Source of the DNA: Rhodanobacter glycinis | GTDB lineage: Bacteria; Pseudomonadota; Gammaproteobacteria; Xanthomonadales; Rhodanobacteraceae | Length of the DNA stretch: 64,000 nucleotides | Reading direction: 5' to 3' | Assembly: GCF_006438785.1 (NCBI RefSeq) | Contig: NZ_RCZB01000002.1 | Location: 186,001 to 250,000, forward strand | Part shown: positions 8,850 to 17,586 of the stretch, in pieces | Layout: each line of letters begins with the position of its first letter | Numbering within the stretch: position 1 is the first letter of the stretch | Program-made: the position numbers and the translations under genes | Notes under the pieces: model-generated | Databases searched by the model: none | What the model was told of the DNA's origin: nothing | What the model saw: the letters and a program-made list of their open reading frames with translations, nothing else

Positions 8850-10007
8850 ATGCCCCGCTTCCGTCTCGCACTCGCATTGTGTGTCGTGTGTGGCCTGGCG
8901 TCTGCCGCCGAGCCGCGTGCACGTGACCTTGGCGTACCGTTCGACGGAACGCCGGGGCCGTTGAACGCGATCACCGACGTCGCCGGGGTCGCGGTCGGCC
9001 AGGTCACCCTGATCGAGGATCTCGCCAACGGCCACAAGGTGCGCACCGGCGTCACCGCGATCCTGCCGCGCGGGCACGCCAGCTACGAACTGCCGGCGTT
9101 CGGTGCGTGGTTCGCGCTCAACGGCAACGGCGAGATGACCGGCACCGCGTGGCTGGAGGAATCCGGCCAGCTCGAAGGCCCGGTGATGCTGACCAACACG
9201 CACAGCGTGGGCGTGGTGCGCGACGCGGTGATCGCCGAGCGGGTGCGCGCGGGCGGCGCCGACGCGTCGGGCTACTGGTGGTCGCTGCCGGTGGTGGCCG
9301 AGACCTGGGACGGCGAGCTCAACGACATCAACGGCTTCCACGTGCATCCCGAGGATGCCGCGCGGGCCTTGCACGAGGCGAAGGGCGGGCCGGTCGCCGA
9401 GGGCAACGTCGGCGGCGGCACCGGCATGATCTGCCACGAGTTCAAGTGTGGCATCGGCACCGCCTCGCGGCGCGTGCGCGTCGGCGCGCGCGACTACACG
9501 ATCGGCGTGCTGGTGCAGGCCAACTACGGCCTGCGCGACAGCCTGCGCATCGCCGGCGTGCCGGTGGGCCAGTACCTGCGCGACGACCGCATCTACAGCG
9601 CGTCGAACCCCGCCGCGGGCGATACCGGCTCGATCATCATCGTGGTCGCCACCGACGCGCCGCTGCTGCCGCAGCAGCTGAAGCGCATCGCCAAGCGCGC
9701 CGGCATGGGCCTGGCGCGGATGGGCAGCTACGCCGGCAACGGTTCCGGCGACATCTTCGTGGCGTTCTCCACCGCCAATGCCGACGCGCTGCGCGACCAG
9801 CCGCTGCAACAGGCCAGCTTCATCGGCAACGACCATCTCGACGGCCTGTTTGAGGCGACGGCGCAGGCGGCCGAGGAAGCGATCGTCAATGCGATGATCG
9901 CCGCGCGCGACATGCAGGGCGACGGTGGACACTACGCCAGGGCGATCCCGCATGCGGCGCTGGTCAAGCTGCTCAAGCGCTTCAACCGCTACCGTCCGCC
10001 GCACTGA
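8850..10007 (+). CDS. P1-family (DmpA/BapA) N-terminal nucleophile peptidase, exported
   Basis: This 385-residue precursor has a signal peptide (RLALALCVVCGLASAA). DmpA-family peptidases self-cleave before a serine; here the candidate is Gly260-Ser261 in AAGDTGSIIIVVATDAPL. The family motifs NVGGGTGM, FKCGIGTASR and VLVQANYG (oxyanion Asn) are present. Relatives are D-stereospecific aminopeptidase DmpA and beta-peptidyl aminopeptidases, which release N-terminal beta-amino acids. It is the only rightward gene in this part of the island, divergent from the Rieske operon and convergent with the S9 peptidase (11-base gap). The ATG at 8850 was chosen because the signal peptide follows it directly and GGAG lies upstream. 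Beta-amino acid specificity is possible, not shown. Confidence 0.9.
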   Translation: MPRFRLALALCVVCGLASAAEPRARDLGVPFDGTPGPLNAITDVAGVAVGQVTLIEDLANGHKVRTGVTAILPRGHASYELPAFGAWFALNGNGEMTGTAWLEESGQLEGPVMLTNTHSVGVVRDAVIAERVRAGGADASGYWWSLPVVAETWDGELNDINGFHVHPEDAARALHEAKGGPVAEGNVGGGTGMICHEFKCGIGTASRRVRVGARDYTIGVLVQANYGLRDSLRIAGVPVGQYLRDDRIYSASNPAAGDTGSIIIVVATDAPLLPQQLKRIAKRAGMGLARMGSYAGNGSGDIFVAFSTANADALRDQPLQQASFIGNDHLDGLFEATAQAAEEAIVNAMIAARDMQGDGGHYARAIPHAALVKLLKRFNRYRPPH

Positions 10008-10018
10008 CGCCGTGCGGT

Positions 10019-12052
10019 TCACGGACCGCTGCCTGCAGGCTTCAGGAAGCGGTCGTACCAGGCCAGGTTGCGCTGCATTCGGTCACGCAGGTAGCTCGGC
10101 ACCGTGATGCCGTGGTGCTGGCCGGGATAGACCACCAGCTCGGTCGGCACCTTCAGCGAGCGCAGTGCCTGGTACATCTGCTCGGCGCCGATGCAGGGCA
10201 CGTTGAAGTCGCGTTCGCCGCACTGGAACAGGGTCGGCGTGGTGATGCGGTCGGCATGCAGGAACGGGTAGCTCGCGCGGTCCCAGGCCTCGCGGTTGCC
10301 CCACGGCGTGCCCAGCTCCAACTCGTACTCGCGCGCGTATTCGTCGTCGCCGTACATGCCGTACATGTTGCCGCTGCCGGCACCGCTGATCGCCGCCTTG
10401 AAGCGCGTGTCGCGGGCGATGATCGCGTCGGTGAGGATCGCGCCGTAGCTCCAGCCGCCGATGCCGAGGCGTGCGGGATCGGCCAGCCCCTTCGCGACAA
10501 CGTGATCGACGCCGGCGAGCACGTCCTGCATGTCCTTGTGGCCCCAGTCGGCATAGATCGCCCGCGCGAAATCGAAGCCGCGGCCGGAACTGCCGCGCGG
10601 ATTCACCGCCAGCACCGCGTAGCCATGGGCGGCATAGACCTGCCAGTCGGGCATGAATTCGTGGCTGAACTGATAGACCGGACCGCCGTGGACGCGCACG
10701 ATGGTCGGGTAGCGCTGGCCCGGCACGTAGTCGAGCGGCTTGACCAGCAGCGCGTCGATCGCCGTGCCATCCGGGTTGACGAAGTGCAGGGTCTCGCTCG
10801 CAGCCAGGCGCTTGTCGCGCAGCCAGGCGTTGTGATTGCCGAGCGGGCGCAGGCGATCGGGCTCGACCGCAGCCAGCGCGTAGGGATGGGTGTCGTCGCC
10901 GCCGAGCACGACGATGCGGCCATTCGCCGAGACGTCGAGGTCGACATCGAAACGATCGCCGTGCGTGAGCTCGCTGACCTTGCCGCTGCGCAGGTCGATA
11001 CGCGACAGCAGCGTGACCTGGCGCTGTTCGACCAGTGCATAGACGCTGCGGCCGTCCGGCGACCAGTGCACCTTGGTCAAGCAGCGGTCGATCGGCGCCG
11101 GAAGCGTGGCATTGCCGCTGGCGACGTCGATCACCGCCAACTGCCACGGCGCGTAATAGATCCACTTGTCCTCGCCGCCTTGCAGATAGGCGATGCGCGT
11201 GCTGTCCGGCGACCAGGCCGGGCGCGTCTCCCAGTACGGATCGAGATCGGAACCGGGGAAGCGGGTGAGCTGGCGCTCACTTGCGCCAGCGTGGGGCGCG
11301 ATCACGTAGATGTCGTAGTTGAGGTGGCGATCGGGATCGGCGCCGCGCTTGGTGACATAGGCGATCCACTTGCCGTCGGGCGACCACGCCGGCAGCTGCT
11401 CATCGTGCACGCCAGGTGTGAGCAAGGTGGCCTTGCCGCTGGCGATGTCGACGATGTGCAGGTGCTTGTGGCGGCGACCGAGCCAGCCGCTGTCGTCGTC
11501 CTTGAACTGGAAACGGTCGGTGACGATCGGTGGCGAATTCTTCGGCTTCTTCGCGCCGGGCGGCTGCTCCGGATCGAAGGCGATCACGGCGAGCTGCGTG
11601 CCGTCCGGTGACCACACAAAATCCTCGACGCCGCTCGGGAGGTCGGTGACCTGGCGTGCCTCGCCACCATCGGCGGGCATCAGCCAGACCTGGGTCTTCG
11701 TCTCGTCGTCGGCCTGTTCGGCATCGTGCTTGCGATCGGACAGGAACGCGATGGACCTGCCGTCGGCCGACCACTGCGGGTGCGACTCGTCGCTGTCCGC
11801 GGTATGCGTGAGCTGCGTGCGTTCGCCGCCGTCGTAGCGCACGCGCCACAGGTCCGACTGCGGCTGATCGCGATCGGGGTTGGCCGTGGTCACGGTATAG
11901 GCCACGAACACGCCGTCCCTCGACAGCGCCGGCTCGCTGACGTCGGCCAGGCGGCCGAGGTCGGCGGCGCTGAAGCGCGCGTCGTCCGCCTGCGCCAGCG
12001 CGGACCCTGCAGCCAGCAGCGCCAGCAGGCCCAGGCTCAGGGTTCGCTTCAT
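10019..12052 (-). CDS. S9 prolyl oligopeptidase-family peptidase (acylaminoacyl/dipeptidyl type), secreted
   Basis: This 677-residue protein has a signal peptide (MKRTLSLGLLALLAAGSALA), an N-terminal seven-bladed propeller with PD40/TolB-like repeats (WSADGRSIAFLSDR, WSPDGTQLAVIAF, WSPDGKWIAYVTKR) and a C-terminal alpha/beta hydrolase. The nucleophile is Ser535 in GGWSYG, the acid is Asp in GERDFNVP, and the histidine is His647 in GQHHG. The length and order are typical of bacterial S9B/C peptidases. It would cleave short peptides in the periplasm. Its ATG overlaps the stop of the upstream CehA-type gene (ATGA), and it is the last gene of the long leftward operon. Confidence 0.93.
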   Translation of the reverse strand: MKRTLSLGLLALLAAGSALAQADDARFSAADLGRLADVSEPALSRDGVFVAYTVTTANPDRDQPQSDLWRVRYDGGERTQLTHTADSDESHPQWSADGRSIAFLSDRKHDAEQADDETKTQVWLMPADGGEARQVTDLPSGVEDFVWSPDGTQLAVIAFDPEQPPGAKKPKNSPPIVTDRFQFKDDDSGWLGRRHKHLHIVDIASGKATLLTPGVHDEQLPAWSPDGKWIAYVTKRGADPDRHLNYDIYVIAPHAGASERQLTRFPGSDLDPYWETRPAWSPDSTRIAYLQGGEDKWIYYAPWQLAVIDVASGNATLPAPIDRCLTKVHWSPDGRSVYALVEQRQVTLLSRIDLRSGKVSELTHGDRFDVDLDVSANGRIVVLGGDDTHPYALAAVEPDRLRPLGNHNAWLRDKRLAASETLHFVNPDGTAIDALLVKPLDYVPGQRYPTIVRVHGGPVYQFSHEFMPDWQVYAAHGYAVLAVNPRGSSGRGFDFARAIYADWGHKDMQDVLAGVDHVVAKGLADPARLGIGGWSYGAILTDAIIARDTRFKAAISGAGSGNMYGMYGDDEYAREYELELGTPWGNREAWDRASYPFLHADRITTPTLFQCGERDFNVPCIGAEQMYQALRSLKVPTELVVYPGQHHGITVPSYLRDRMQRNLAWYDRFLKPAGSGP

Positions 12053-14598
12053 CGGCCACCTCGCGTCATTGGTCTGGACGGCTGCGCGCCGGCGGCCAAC
12101 GCCAAGTAGGCGTTGCGCGCGCGGCCGAGGTAGTCGAGCGTGGCGCGTTTTTCCGCGGCGGTGTTGTAGTCGTCGCGGGCGGAAGCCGCTTCGATCACCC
12201 GCGTGAGCCAGGCGGCGAACCAGGCCGCATCGTCCCGCGCGCTCGGTGCCAGCAGCTTGTCGCTCAGCCACACCGGATTGGTGGTGGCGTAGGGATACAG
12301 GTCCAGCACCTGCGGATCGGCGCTGTCGTTCCAGGCGCGCAGCAGCACCCAGCCCGCGGCCAGGTCGATCTCGCCGGCGCCGTCGAATCGTTGATGGTTG
12401 CCGCCGAGTGTGAATGTCTCGACCACCTTGCCGTTCTGCACCAGTTCCAGGTGGTCGACCGCCACCGGCGAGCGCAGCGACACGCGGTAGCGGTGTCGAC
12501 CGGTTGCGGCGAGCGTGTCGCCGGGCTTCGCGTCGTCCAGCAGCAGCCCGAGCAAGGGGCCGTTGCTGGCGAAGCCGTGACCGGCCTTCAGCGCGGCCAT
12601 CGCCGCGGCGCCATCGCGCTTGCCGTCGGTGTCGAGGAACACGCGGTTGAGCCCGACCGGGCCGCGCAGCGAGGCGTAGTTGGCCATCGCATCGGTACCC
12701 GCGCCGGTGGGCAGGTGGAAGCCGAGATTGAGCAACCGGTACCACACCGTGGCCGTGGCCTTGTGATCGGAGAAGCCCATCACCTCGATGTAGTCGACCT
12801 TGCCTTCGATGACGTCCGCGGGCAATTCGTTGCTGAGCACCGCATCGTGCGCGGGATCGGGCAGGGTATCGAACGGGTGCACGTAGCCGACCACGCCGCC
12901 CTGCGCATGCGCGAGGTCGGCGATCACGCCATTGTGCGGATACGGGCTGGCCAGCGCGGTGTGCCGGTAGGCGGCGAAGCCCGGCGTCAGATAGTGGTCG
13001 CCGAGGTTGAGCAGACCCAGGTGGCCCCAGAAACTGGTGTGGTATTCCTGGGCATGCAGCACCAGCGTGCGCGACGTGCTGGCCGGATCGGGGTCGGTGC
13101 GGAACGCGGCGATGTCGGGCACGCGTTCCTCCTTGTTGACGACCAGGTCGTAGGCCAGGTCGAGGTCTTCCGCGCGCGCCTGTGTGGCGAGGTGCGTCGG
13201 CGTGTTGCGGTAGTGGCCACCGTAGTTCATGTGAATGTGCAGGTCGGCGCTGATGAAATCGCCGAACGCAGCGGGCAGTCGCTGTGGCTGCAGCGCAACC
13301 CTGATCGGCGTGTCCTGGCCCGCCACCGCGGCGATGCTCTTTCGCCACGGCGCATAGGCGAAACCGTGTTGCACCCACACCGTCACCGGTCCCGCGGGCA
13401 CGTCCATAGCGCACGGCGACGTGCAGTGGAAGTAGTGCGTCTCGGTGGCCTGCAACGTGCGGTCGAAGCCGTCGTCGCCGTACATCCAGGCATCGTCCGG
13501 CGCATGGGCGCGACCGTCGCTGGCAAGCACGGCCACGCGTGCCGGCGTGCGTTCGCCGTGCTCGTCGACGATGTCCAGCACGAGATGCGCCTGCGCGAAG
13601 CGGGGCTGGCGATGCGTCGGCGCGACCGTGCGGGTGGCGCCGCCGAGCGCCTCGACCACGCGCAGCGCGGTGTTGCCGTCGCGGTTGTCGATATAGGCGA
13701 TGCGGCTGCCGTCGGGCGACCAGCGCGCGTTGCGACGGTCGAACTCGCCGAAGCTCAGCGGCAGCGGCGCGGCGCCGTCGGGCGTGGTCAGCCACAGCTG
13801 CTGCCACTGGCGGCCGTGGTAGCTGGCGTAGAGCAGGCGCTTGCCGTCCGGCGCGAGTTCGGGGCGCGCGCTCCAGCTGGTTTCCTCGCTGAGCACCTTG
13901 CGGCGCTGCGCCGGATCGGCCACCGGCACCGACCAGATGTCACCGGTACCCCAGCCGATCTCCGGATTGCTGACGTAGTAGAGCGTCTTGCCGTCCGGCG
14001 ACCACGACGGGTTGATCGCATGGTCGAACGCGGAATAGTAGTAGCGGTCGAGCTTGCTCTTGCGCTCGCCGAGCAGCAGCCGCACGTGATGGAGGCCGCC
14101 GGCGTCGAGGTCGGCGACGAACAGGTTGAAGTGGCCGCTGCCTTGCGTCGAGACCCAGGCGATCTGCCGACCGTCCGGCGACAGTCGTGGCTCCACGTTG
14201 ACCGCGCCGTCCGTGGTCAGCGCCTGCTCGCGGCCGCTGGCCAGATCCAGCCGCCACAGCTCGATCGCGTTGCCGTCGTAGCGGGCGAACACCACGCTGC
14301 GGCCGTCGCGCGCCACGTCGGGCTGGTAGTCGTAGGCACGTGCGGCGTGGGTGAGTTCGGTGGCCGTGTCGCCGTCGATGCGCTGGCGCCACAGCGAGCC
14401 GGCCATGCTGTAGACCAGCGTGGCGCTGTCGGGCAGAAAGCTTGCCGACGACGGCCCGGTGGTCAGCTGCGGCAGATACAGCTCGCGCCAGTAGTAGCTG
14501 TGCGGCAGGTCGACCTGCTTCAGCACGGGCTCGCGCGCGGCCTGCACTGCACCCGCGCACAACAAGAGGGTGAACAGGACGATCAGCTGGCGCGGCAT
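12049..14598 (-). CDS. Secreted TolB-like beta-propeller fused to CehA/McbA-type metallohydrolase
   Basis: This 849-residue protein has a signal peptide ending near VQAA. Residues about 40-330 are PD40/TolB propeller blades (LSPDGRQIAWVSTQ, WSPDGKTLYYVSNP, WSPDGSRIAYIDNR). Residues about 445-760 form a PHP-like metallohydrolase: H454-x-H456 in SADLHIHMNYGG, then VGYVHPFD, YIEVMGFSDH and GAGTDAM. This second part resembles the CehA/McbA family, whose founding members hydrolyse the carbamate carbaryl. The propeller probably gates or positions the substrate, as in S9 peptidases. It lies 3 bases after the aminotransferase and overlaps the S9 peptidase gene. The reaction is unknown; amide, ester or carbamate hydrolysis is the family expectation. 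Confidence 0.82.
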   Translation of the reverse strand: MPRQLIVLFTLLLCAGAVQAAREPVLKQVDLPHSYYWRELYLPQLTTGPSSASFLPDSATLVYSMAGSLWRQRIDGDTATELTHAARAYDYQPDVARDGRSVVFARYDGNAIELWRLDLASGREQALTTDGAVNVEPRLSPDGRQIAWVSTQGSGHFNLFVADLDAGGLHHVRLLLGERKSKLDRYYYSAFDHAINPSWSPDGKTLYYVSNPEIGWGTGDIWSVPVADPAQRRKVLSEETSWSARPELAPDGKRLLYASYHGRQWQQLWLTTPDGAAPLPLSFGEFDRRNARWSPDGSRIAYIDNRDGNTALRVVEALGGATRTVAPTHRQPRFAQAHLVLDIVDEHGERTPARVAVLASDGRAHAPDDAWMYGDDGFDRTLQATETHYFHCTSPCAMDVPAGPVTVWVQHGFAYAPWRKSIAAVAGQDTPIRVALQPQRLPAAFGDFISADLHIHMNYGGHYRNTPTHLATQARAEDLDLAYDLVVNKEERVPDIAAFRTDPDPASTSRTLVLHAQEYHTSFWGHLGLLNLGDHYLTPGFAAYRHTALASPYPHNGVIADLAHAQGGVVGYVHPFDTLPDPAHDAVLSNELPADVIEGKVDYIEVMGFSDHKATATVWYRLLNLGFHLPTGAGTDAMANYASLRGPVGLNRVFLDTDGKRDGAAAMAALKAGHGFASNGPLLGLLLDDAKPGDTLAATGRHRYRVSLRSPVAVDHLELVQNGKVVETFTLGGNHQRFDGAGEIDLAAGWVLLRAWNDSADPQVLDLYPYATTNPVWLSDKLLAPSARDDAAWFAAWLTRVIEAASARDDYNTAAEKRATLDYLGRARNAYLALAAGAQPSRPMTRGGR

Positions 14599-14601
14599 GG
14601 C

Positions 14602-15939
14602 TCAGCTCCCCGTCAGTGCTTGATCGAGGCTGCTGCGCAGCAGCGTCATCGCCTCGTCGATCTCGTCGGTACTCACGCTCAACGGCGGCATGAAGCGCAC
14701 CGTGCTGGTGCCGCATGAAAGCAGCAGGAGGCCGTTGTGGAAGGCGCGGGTGACCACCTTGTCGCACAGCGCGCGCGCCGGCGTGTGCCCGGCATCGGTC
14801 TCGACCAGCTCCATGCCGATCATCAGGCCGCGGCCGCGCACCTCGCCGATGCACGGATAGTCGCGCGCCAGCTCGTGCAGGCACGCCATGAAATGCGCGC
14901 CCACCTTCCCGGCGTTGTCGGCGTAGCCGCCGGCGACCAGATCGATCGTGGCATTGGCCGCGGCGCAGGCGATCGGATTGCCGCCGTAGGTGTTGCCGTG
15001 CGCGCCGCGTTTCCACTGCGACATCAGCGACTTCCTCGCCACCACTGCGCCGATCGGCAGGCCCGAACCCAGCCCCTTCGCCGAGGTGACGATGTCCGGC
15101 GCCACGCCCCAGTGCTCGCAGGCGAACATCTTGCCGGTGCGGCCGATGCCCGACTGCACCTCGTCGAAGATCAGCAGGATGCCGTGCTGGTCGCACAGTG
15201 CGCGCAGGCCGGCGAGGAAACCCTCCGGCGGTACCACGTAGCCGCCCTCGCCCTGGATCGGCTCGACCAGGATCGCCGCCACTTCGGACGGCGGCACGTT
15301 GCGTTCGAACAGCATGCGGATGTAGTCGAGCACGGCCCGGCCCTGGTCGGCGCCGGCGAACAGCGGCCGGTACGGATTCGGATACGGCACGTGGGTGACG
15401 CCCGACATGGGCGGCGCGAAGCCGAGCTGCTGCGTGTACTTGCTTGAGGTGAACGACAGCGAGCCCATCGTGCGGCCGTGAAAACCGCCGAGGAAGCCGA
15501 TGAAGCGTGGCCGCCCGGTGACGTAGCGCGCCAGTTTCAGTGCGCCTTCCACCGCCTCCGTGCCGGACTGGCACAGGAAACTCATCGCCGGTTCGCCGGC
15601 CAGTGTCTGCATCGGTGCGATCCGCGCCAGACGCTCGCCGAGGCTCACCATCTGCTCGTGCCAGTAGTCGCTGGAGATGTGCAGGAAATCATCCGCCGCC
15701 GCCTTCACCGCGGCGACCACCTGCGGGTGCGCATGGCCGGTGGCGCATACCGCGATGCCGGCAGCGAAGTCGAGGAAGCGGTTGCCGTCGACATCCCATA
15801 CCTCGGTGCCGCGGCCGTGCGACATCACGAACGGGTAGTCGCGCGGGTACGAGGGCGAGATCACCTCGGCATCGCGCGCGATCATCGCCCGGGCCTTCGG
15901 GCCAGGCAGGGCAGTCTTGATGTGGGCGGGGCTCGGCAT
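14602..15939 (-). CDS. PLP class III aminotransferase, GabT/acetylornithine-type omega-aminotransferase
   Basis: A protein of about 445 residues. PLP-binding features are SGTEAVEGALKLAR, FLGGFHGRT, the cofactor Asp in LLIFDEVQSGIGRTG, and the Schiff-base lysine in VTSAKGLGSGLPIGAV. This is the 4-aminobutyrate/acetylornithine subgroup, which transfers terminal amino groups to 2-oxoglutarate. An in-frame GTG at 15960 overlaps the CoA-transferase B stop, but ATG 15939 has GGAAG upstream and is preferred. It sits between the CoA-transferase genes and a periplasmic hydrolase in the leftward operon. A role in removing an omega- or beta-amino group before CoA activation is inferred. Confidence 0.88.
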   Translation of the reverse strand: MPSPAHIKTALPGPKARAMIARDAEVISPSYPRDYPFVMSHGRGTEVWDVDGNRFLDFAAGIAVCATGHAHPQVVAAVKAAADDFLHISSDYWHEQMVSLGERLARIAPMQTLAGEPAMSFLCQSGTEAVEGALKLARYVTGRPRFIGFLGGFHGRTMGSLSFTSSKYTQQLGFAPPMSGVTHVPYPNPYRPLFAGADQGRAVLDYIRMLFERNVPPSEVAAILVEPIQGEGGYVVPPEGFLAGLRALCDQHGILLIFDEVQSGIGRTGKMFACEHWGVAPDIVTSAKGLGSGLPIGAVVARKSLMSQWKRGAHGNTYGGNPIACAAANATIDLVAGGYADNAGKVGAHFMACLHELARDYPCIGEVRGRGLMIGMELVETDAGHTPARALCDKVVTRAFHNGLLLLSCGTSTVRFMPPLSVSTDEIDEAMTLLRSSLDQALTGS

Positions 15940-15956
15940 GGCGGCAGTCTTCCGGT

Positions 15957-16742
15957 TCACAGAGGGATGCGTACGGGGCGCGCATGCGCCTCGCGGGTGC
16001 GGGTGTTGAGCGCGCGCAAGGTGGCGTGTTCGTGCGCGCTGGGCGGGGCGATCGTGTCGATGCGGTCGGCGACCAGCAGTGGCCAGCCGACCGCGGCGCG
16101 GGCCTCGTCGACGCTGGCGTCGGCGAACAGTGCAGTGAGCTGCAGCTCCTCGCTTTGCGGGTGCGGCGTGAGCATGCCGAAGTCGGTGATCACCGCGCGC
16201 GGGCCGCCGCCGGGAGCGCCGCTGCGTGCACGCGCGCCATGGCCATCGAGGTAGCCGGCGCTGGTGCGGAAGTCGAGGCGTTCGACGAAGCTGCGTCTGG
16301 ACGCCTTGAGCATCACGAATACCTGCCGCGCGTGCAGGGCGATTTCCGGTGCGCCGCCGGCGCCGGGCAGGCGCGTCTGCGGCGCGTCATAGGGACCGAT
16401 CACGGTGCTGTTGAGGTTGCCATGGCGGTCGATCTGGGCCGCACCGAGGAAGCCGATGTCGACGCGCCCGGCCTGCAGGTAGCAGCTGAAGATCTCCGGC
16501 AGCGTCACCACGCAGGCTGCGGTCTCGGCCAGTTCGCTGTCGCCGATCGACAGCGGCAGCACGTCCGGGCGCGTGCCGATGGTGCCGGATTCGTAAATCA
16601 GCACAATCTCCGGCGCATGCGTGAGCCGCGCCAGGTTGCAGGCCGCGCTGGGCAGGCCGATGCCGACGAAGCAGACGCTGTGGTCGTGCAGCAACCGCGC
16701 CGCGGCGACCGTCATCCACTCGTCGCGCGTACAGGTGCTCAT
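15957..16742 (-). CDS. catJ: 3-oxoadipate CoA-transferase subunit B (CatJ-like)
   Basis: This 261-residue protein is similar along its whole length to CatJ/PcaJ of the glutaconate CoA-transferase family: TVAAARLL, CFVGIGLPSAACNLARLTHA, IYESGTIGTRP, LPLSIGDSELAETA, VDIGFLGAAQID, LPGAGGAPEIA. With subunit A it would move CoA from succinyl-CoA to 3-oxoadipate in the cytoplasm. Its ATG overlaps the subunit A stop by four bases. The stretch HGARARSGAPGGGP differs from the usual linker but keeps length. No catechol or protocatechuate ring-cleavage gene is present, which is odd for this enzyme pair. Confidence 0.9.
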   Translation of the reverse strand: MSTCTRDEWMTVAAARLLHDHSVCFVGIGLPSAACNLARLTHAPEIVLIYESGTIGTRPDVLPLSIGDSELAETAACVVTLPEIFSCYLQAGRVDIGFLGAAQIDRHGNLNSTVIGPYDAPQTRLPGAGGAPEIALHARQVFVMLKASRRSFVERLDFRTSAGYLDGHGARARSGAPGGGPRAVITDFGMLTPHPQSEELQLTALFADASVDEARAAVGWPLLVADRIDTIAPPSAHEHATLRALNTRTREAHARPVRIPL

Positions 16743-17584
16743 GCAACATCCTGTTGCAGACCCGTGAGGAACGCGTGGTGGTCGGTGTTGCCGAGCACGT
16801 GTTCATCCATCCAGGCGAGAAAGTCCGTCCGCTCGCGCGCGAGCGAATCCCACTGCCGGTAGAACGCGTTGTCACGCGCGTAGCAACCCTGCGCGTAGGA
16901 CGGATACGCGCCGCCGCGGCATTCCACCACGGCACTGACCACCCAGTGCGGCAGCATGATGGCGTTCATCGCCGGCGGCAGCGTGTCGACAATTTCCTCG
17001 ACGGTCACGATCAATGTCTTCGCTGCCAGTGCAGCTTCACGCGCGGCGCCGACGATGCCGTGGATGGCGACGTTGCCGGCGCGATCGGCGCGCTGCGCGT
17101 GCAGGATGGTCACGTCCGGATTCAGCGCGGGCACCGCTGCCAGCATCTCGCCGGTGAACGGGCATGCCACGCGGCGGATGTTCGGGTTGTGCGCGGGCAG
17201 GTCGGTGCCCAGGTAGCCGCGCAGCGCGCCGAACGGCAGCCGCGCCGCACCTGCGCAGAATGCGGCGGCCATGCCGGCGTGGCTGTGCTCGTCGAGTTCG
17301 AGCGGGCGCGGCCACTGGTGTTCCACCGCGTCGCGCAGCCGGTGCAGCGAGCCGACGCCGGGGTTGCCGCCCCAGGAGAACGTGAGCTTGCGTGCGCAGC
17401 CCATGCCGATCATCTGGTCATAGATGATGTCCGGCGTCATCCGGATCAGGTGCAGCTCGCGCCGCCGCTGACGGATGATCTCATGCCCGGCCGCGAACGG
17501 AATGAGATGGGTGAAGCCTTCCAGCGCGACGCTGGCGCCATCGGTGACGAAGCGTTCGATCGCGTCGGCGAGCGGCAGGAGCAT
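16739..17584 (-). CDS. catI: 3-oxoadipate CoA-transferase subunit A (CatI-like)
   Basis: This 281-residue protein matches CatI closely: LADAIERFVTDGASVALEGFTHLIPFAAGHE, LIRMTPDIIYDQMIGMGCARKLTFSWGGNPGVGSLHRLRDAVE, NPNIRRVACPFTGE, and AALAAKTLIVTVEEIVD (segments quoted from my reading). It forms the alpha chain of the CoA-transferase heterodimer with the downstream catJ-like gene. The ATG at 17584 lies 2 bases after the aldehyde dehydrogenase stop. Together with the thiolase at 21415 it completes the last two steps of the beta-ketoadipate pathway. Substrate could also be a related dicarboxylic 3-oxoacid. Confidence 0.9.
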   Translation of the reverse strand: MLLPLADAIERFVTDGASVALEGFTHLIPFAAGHEIIRQRRRELHLIRMTPDIIYDQMIGMGCARKLTFSWGGNPGVGSLHRLRDAVEHQWPRPLELDEHSHAGMAAAFCAGAARLPFGALRGYLGTDLPAHNPNIRRVACPFTGEMLAAVPALNPDVTILHAQRADRAGNVAIHGIVGAAREAALAAKTLIVTVEEIVDTLPPAMNAIMLPHWVVSAVVECRGGAYPSYAQGCYARDNAFYRQWDSLARERTDFLAWMDEHVLGNTDHHAFLTGLQQDVA

Positions 17585-17586
17585 GC

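Noticed and set aside
10019-13807. Single protein of 1262 residues ending in the S9 peptidase
   Set aside because: The S9 protein has its own signal peptide at ATG 12052; the extra upstream frame is a shadow of the CehA-like gene.
12391-14718. Plus-strand frame of 775 codons
   Set aside because: Antisense to the propeller/metallohydrolase gene, whose domain motifs are clear on the other strand.
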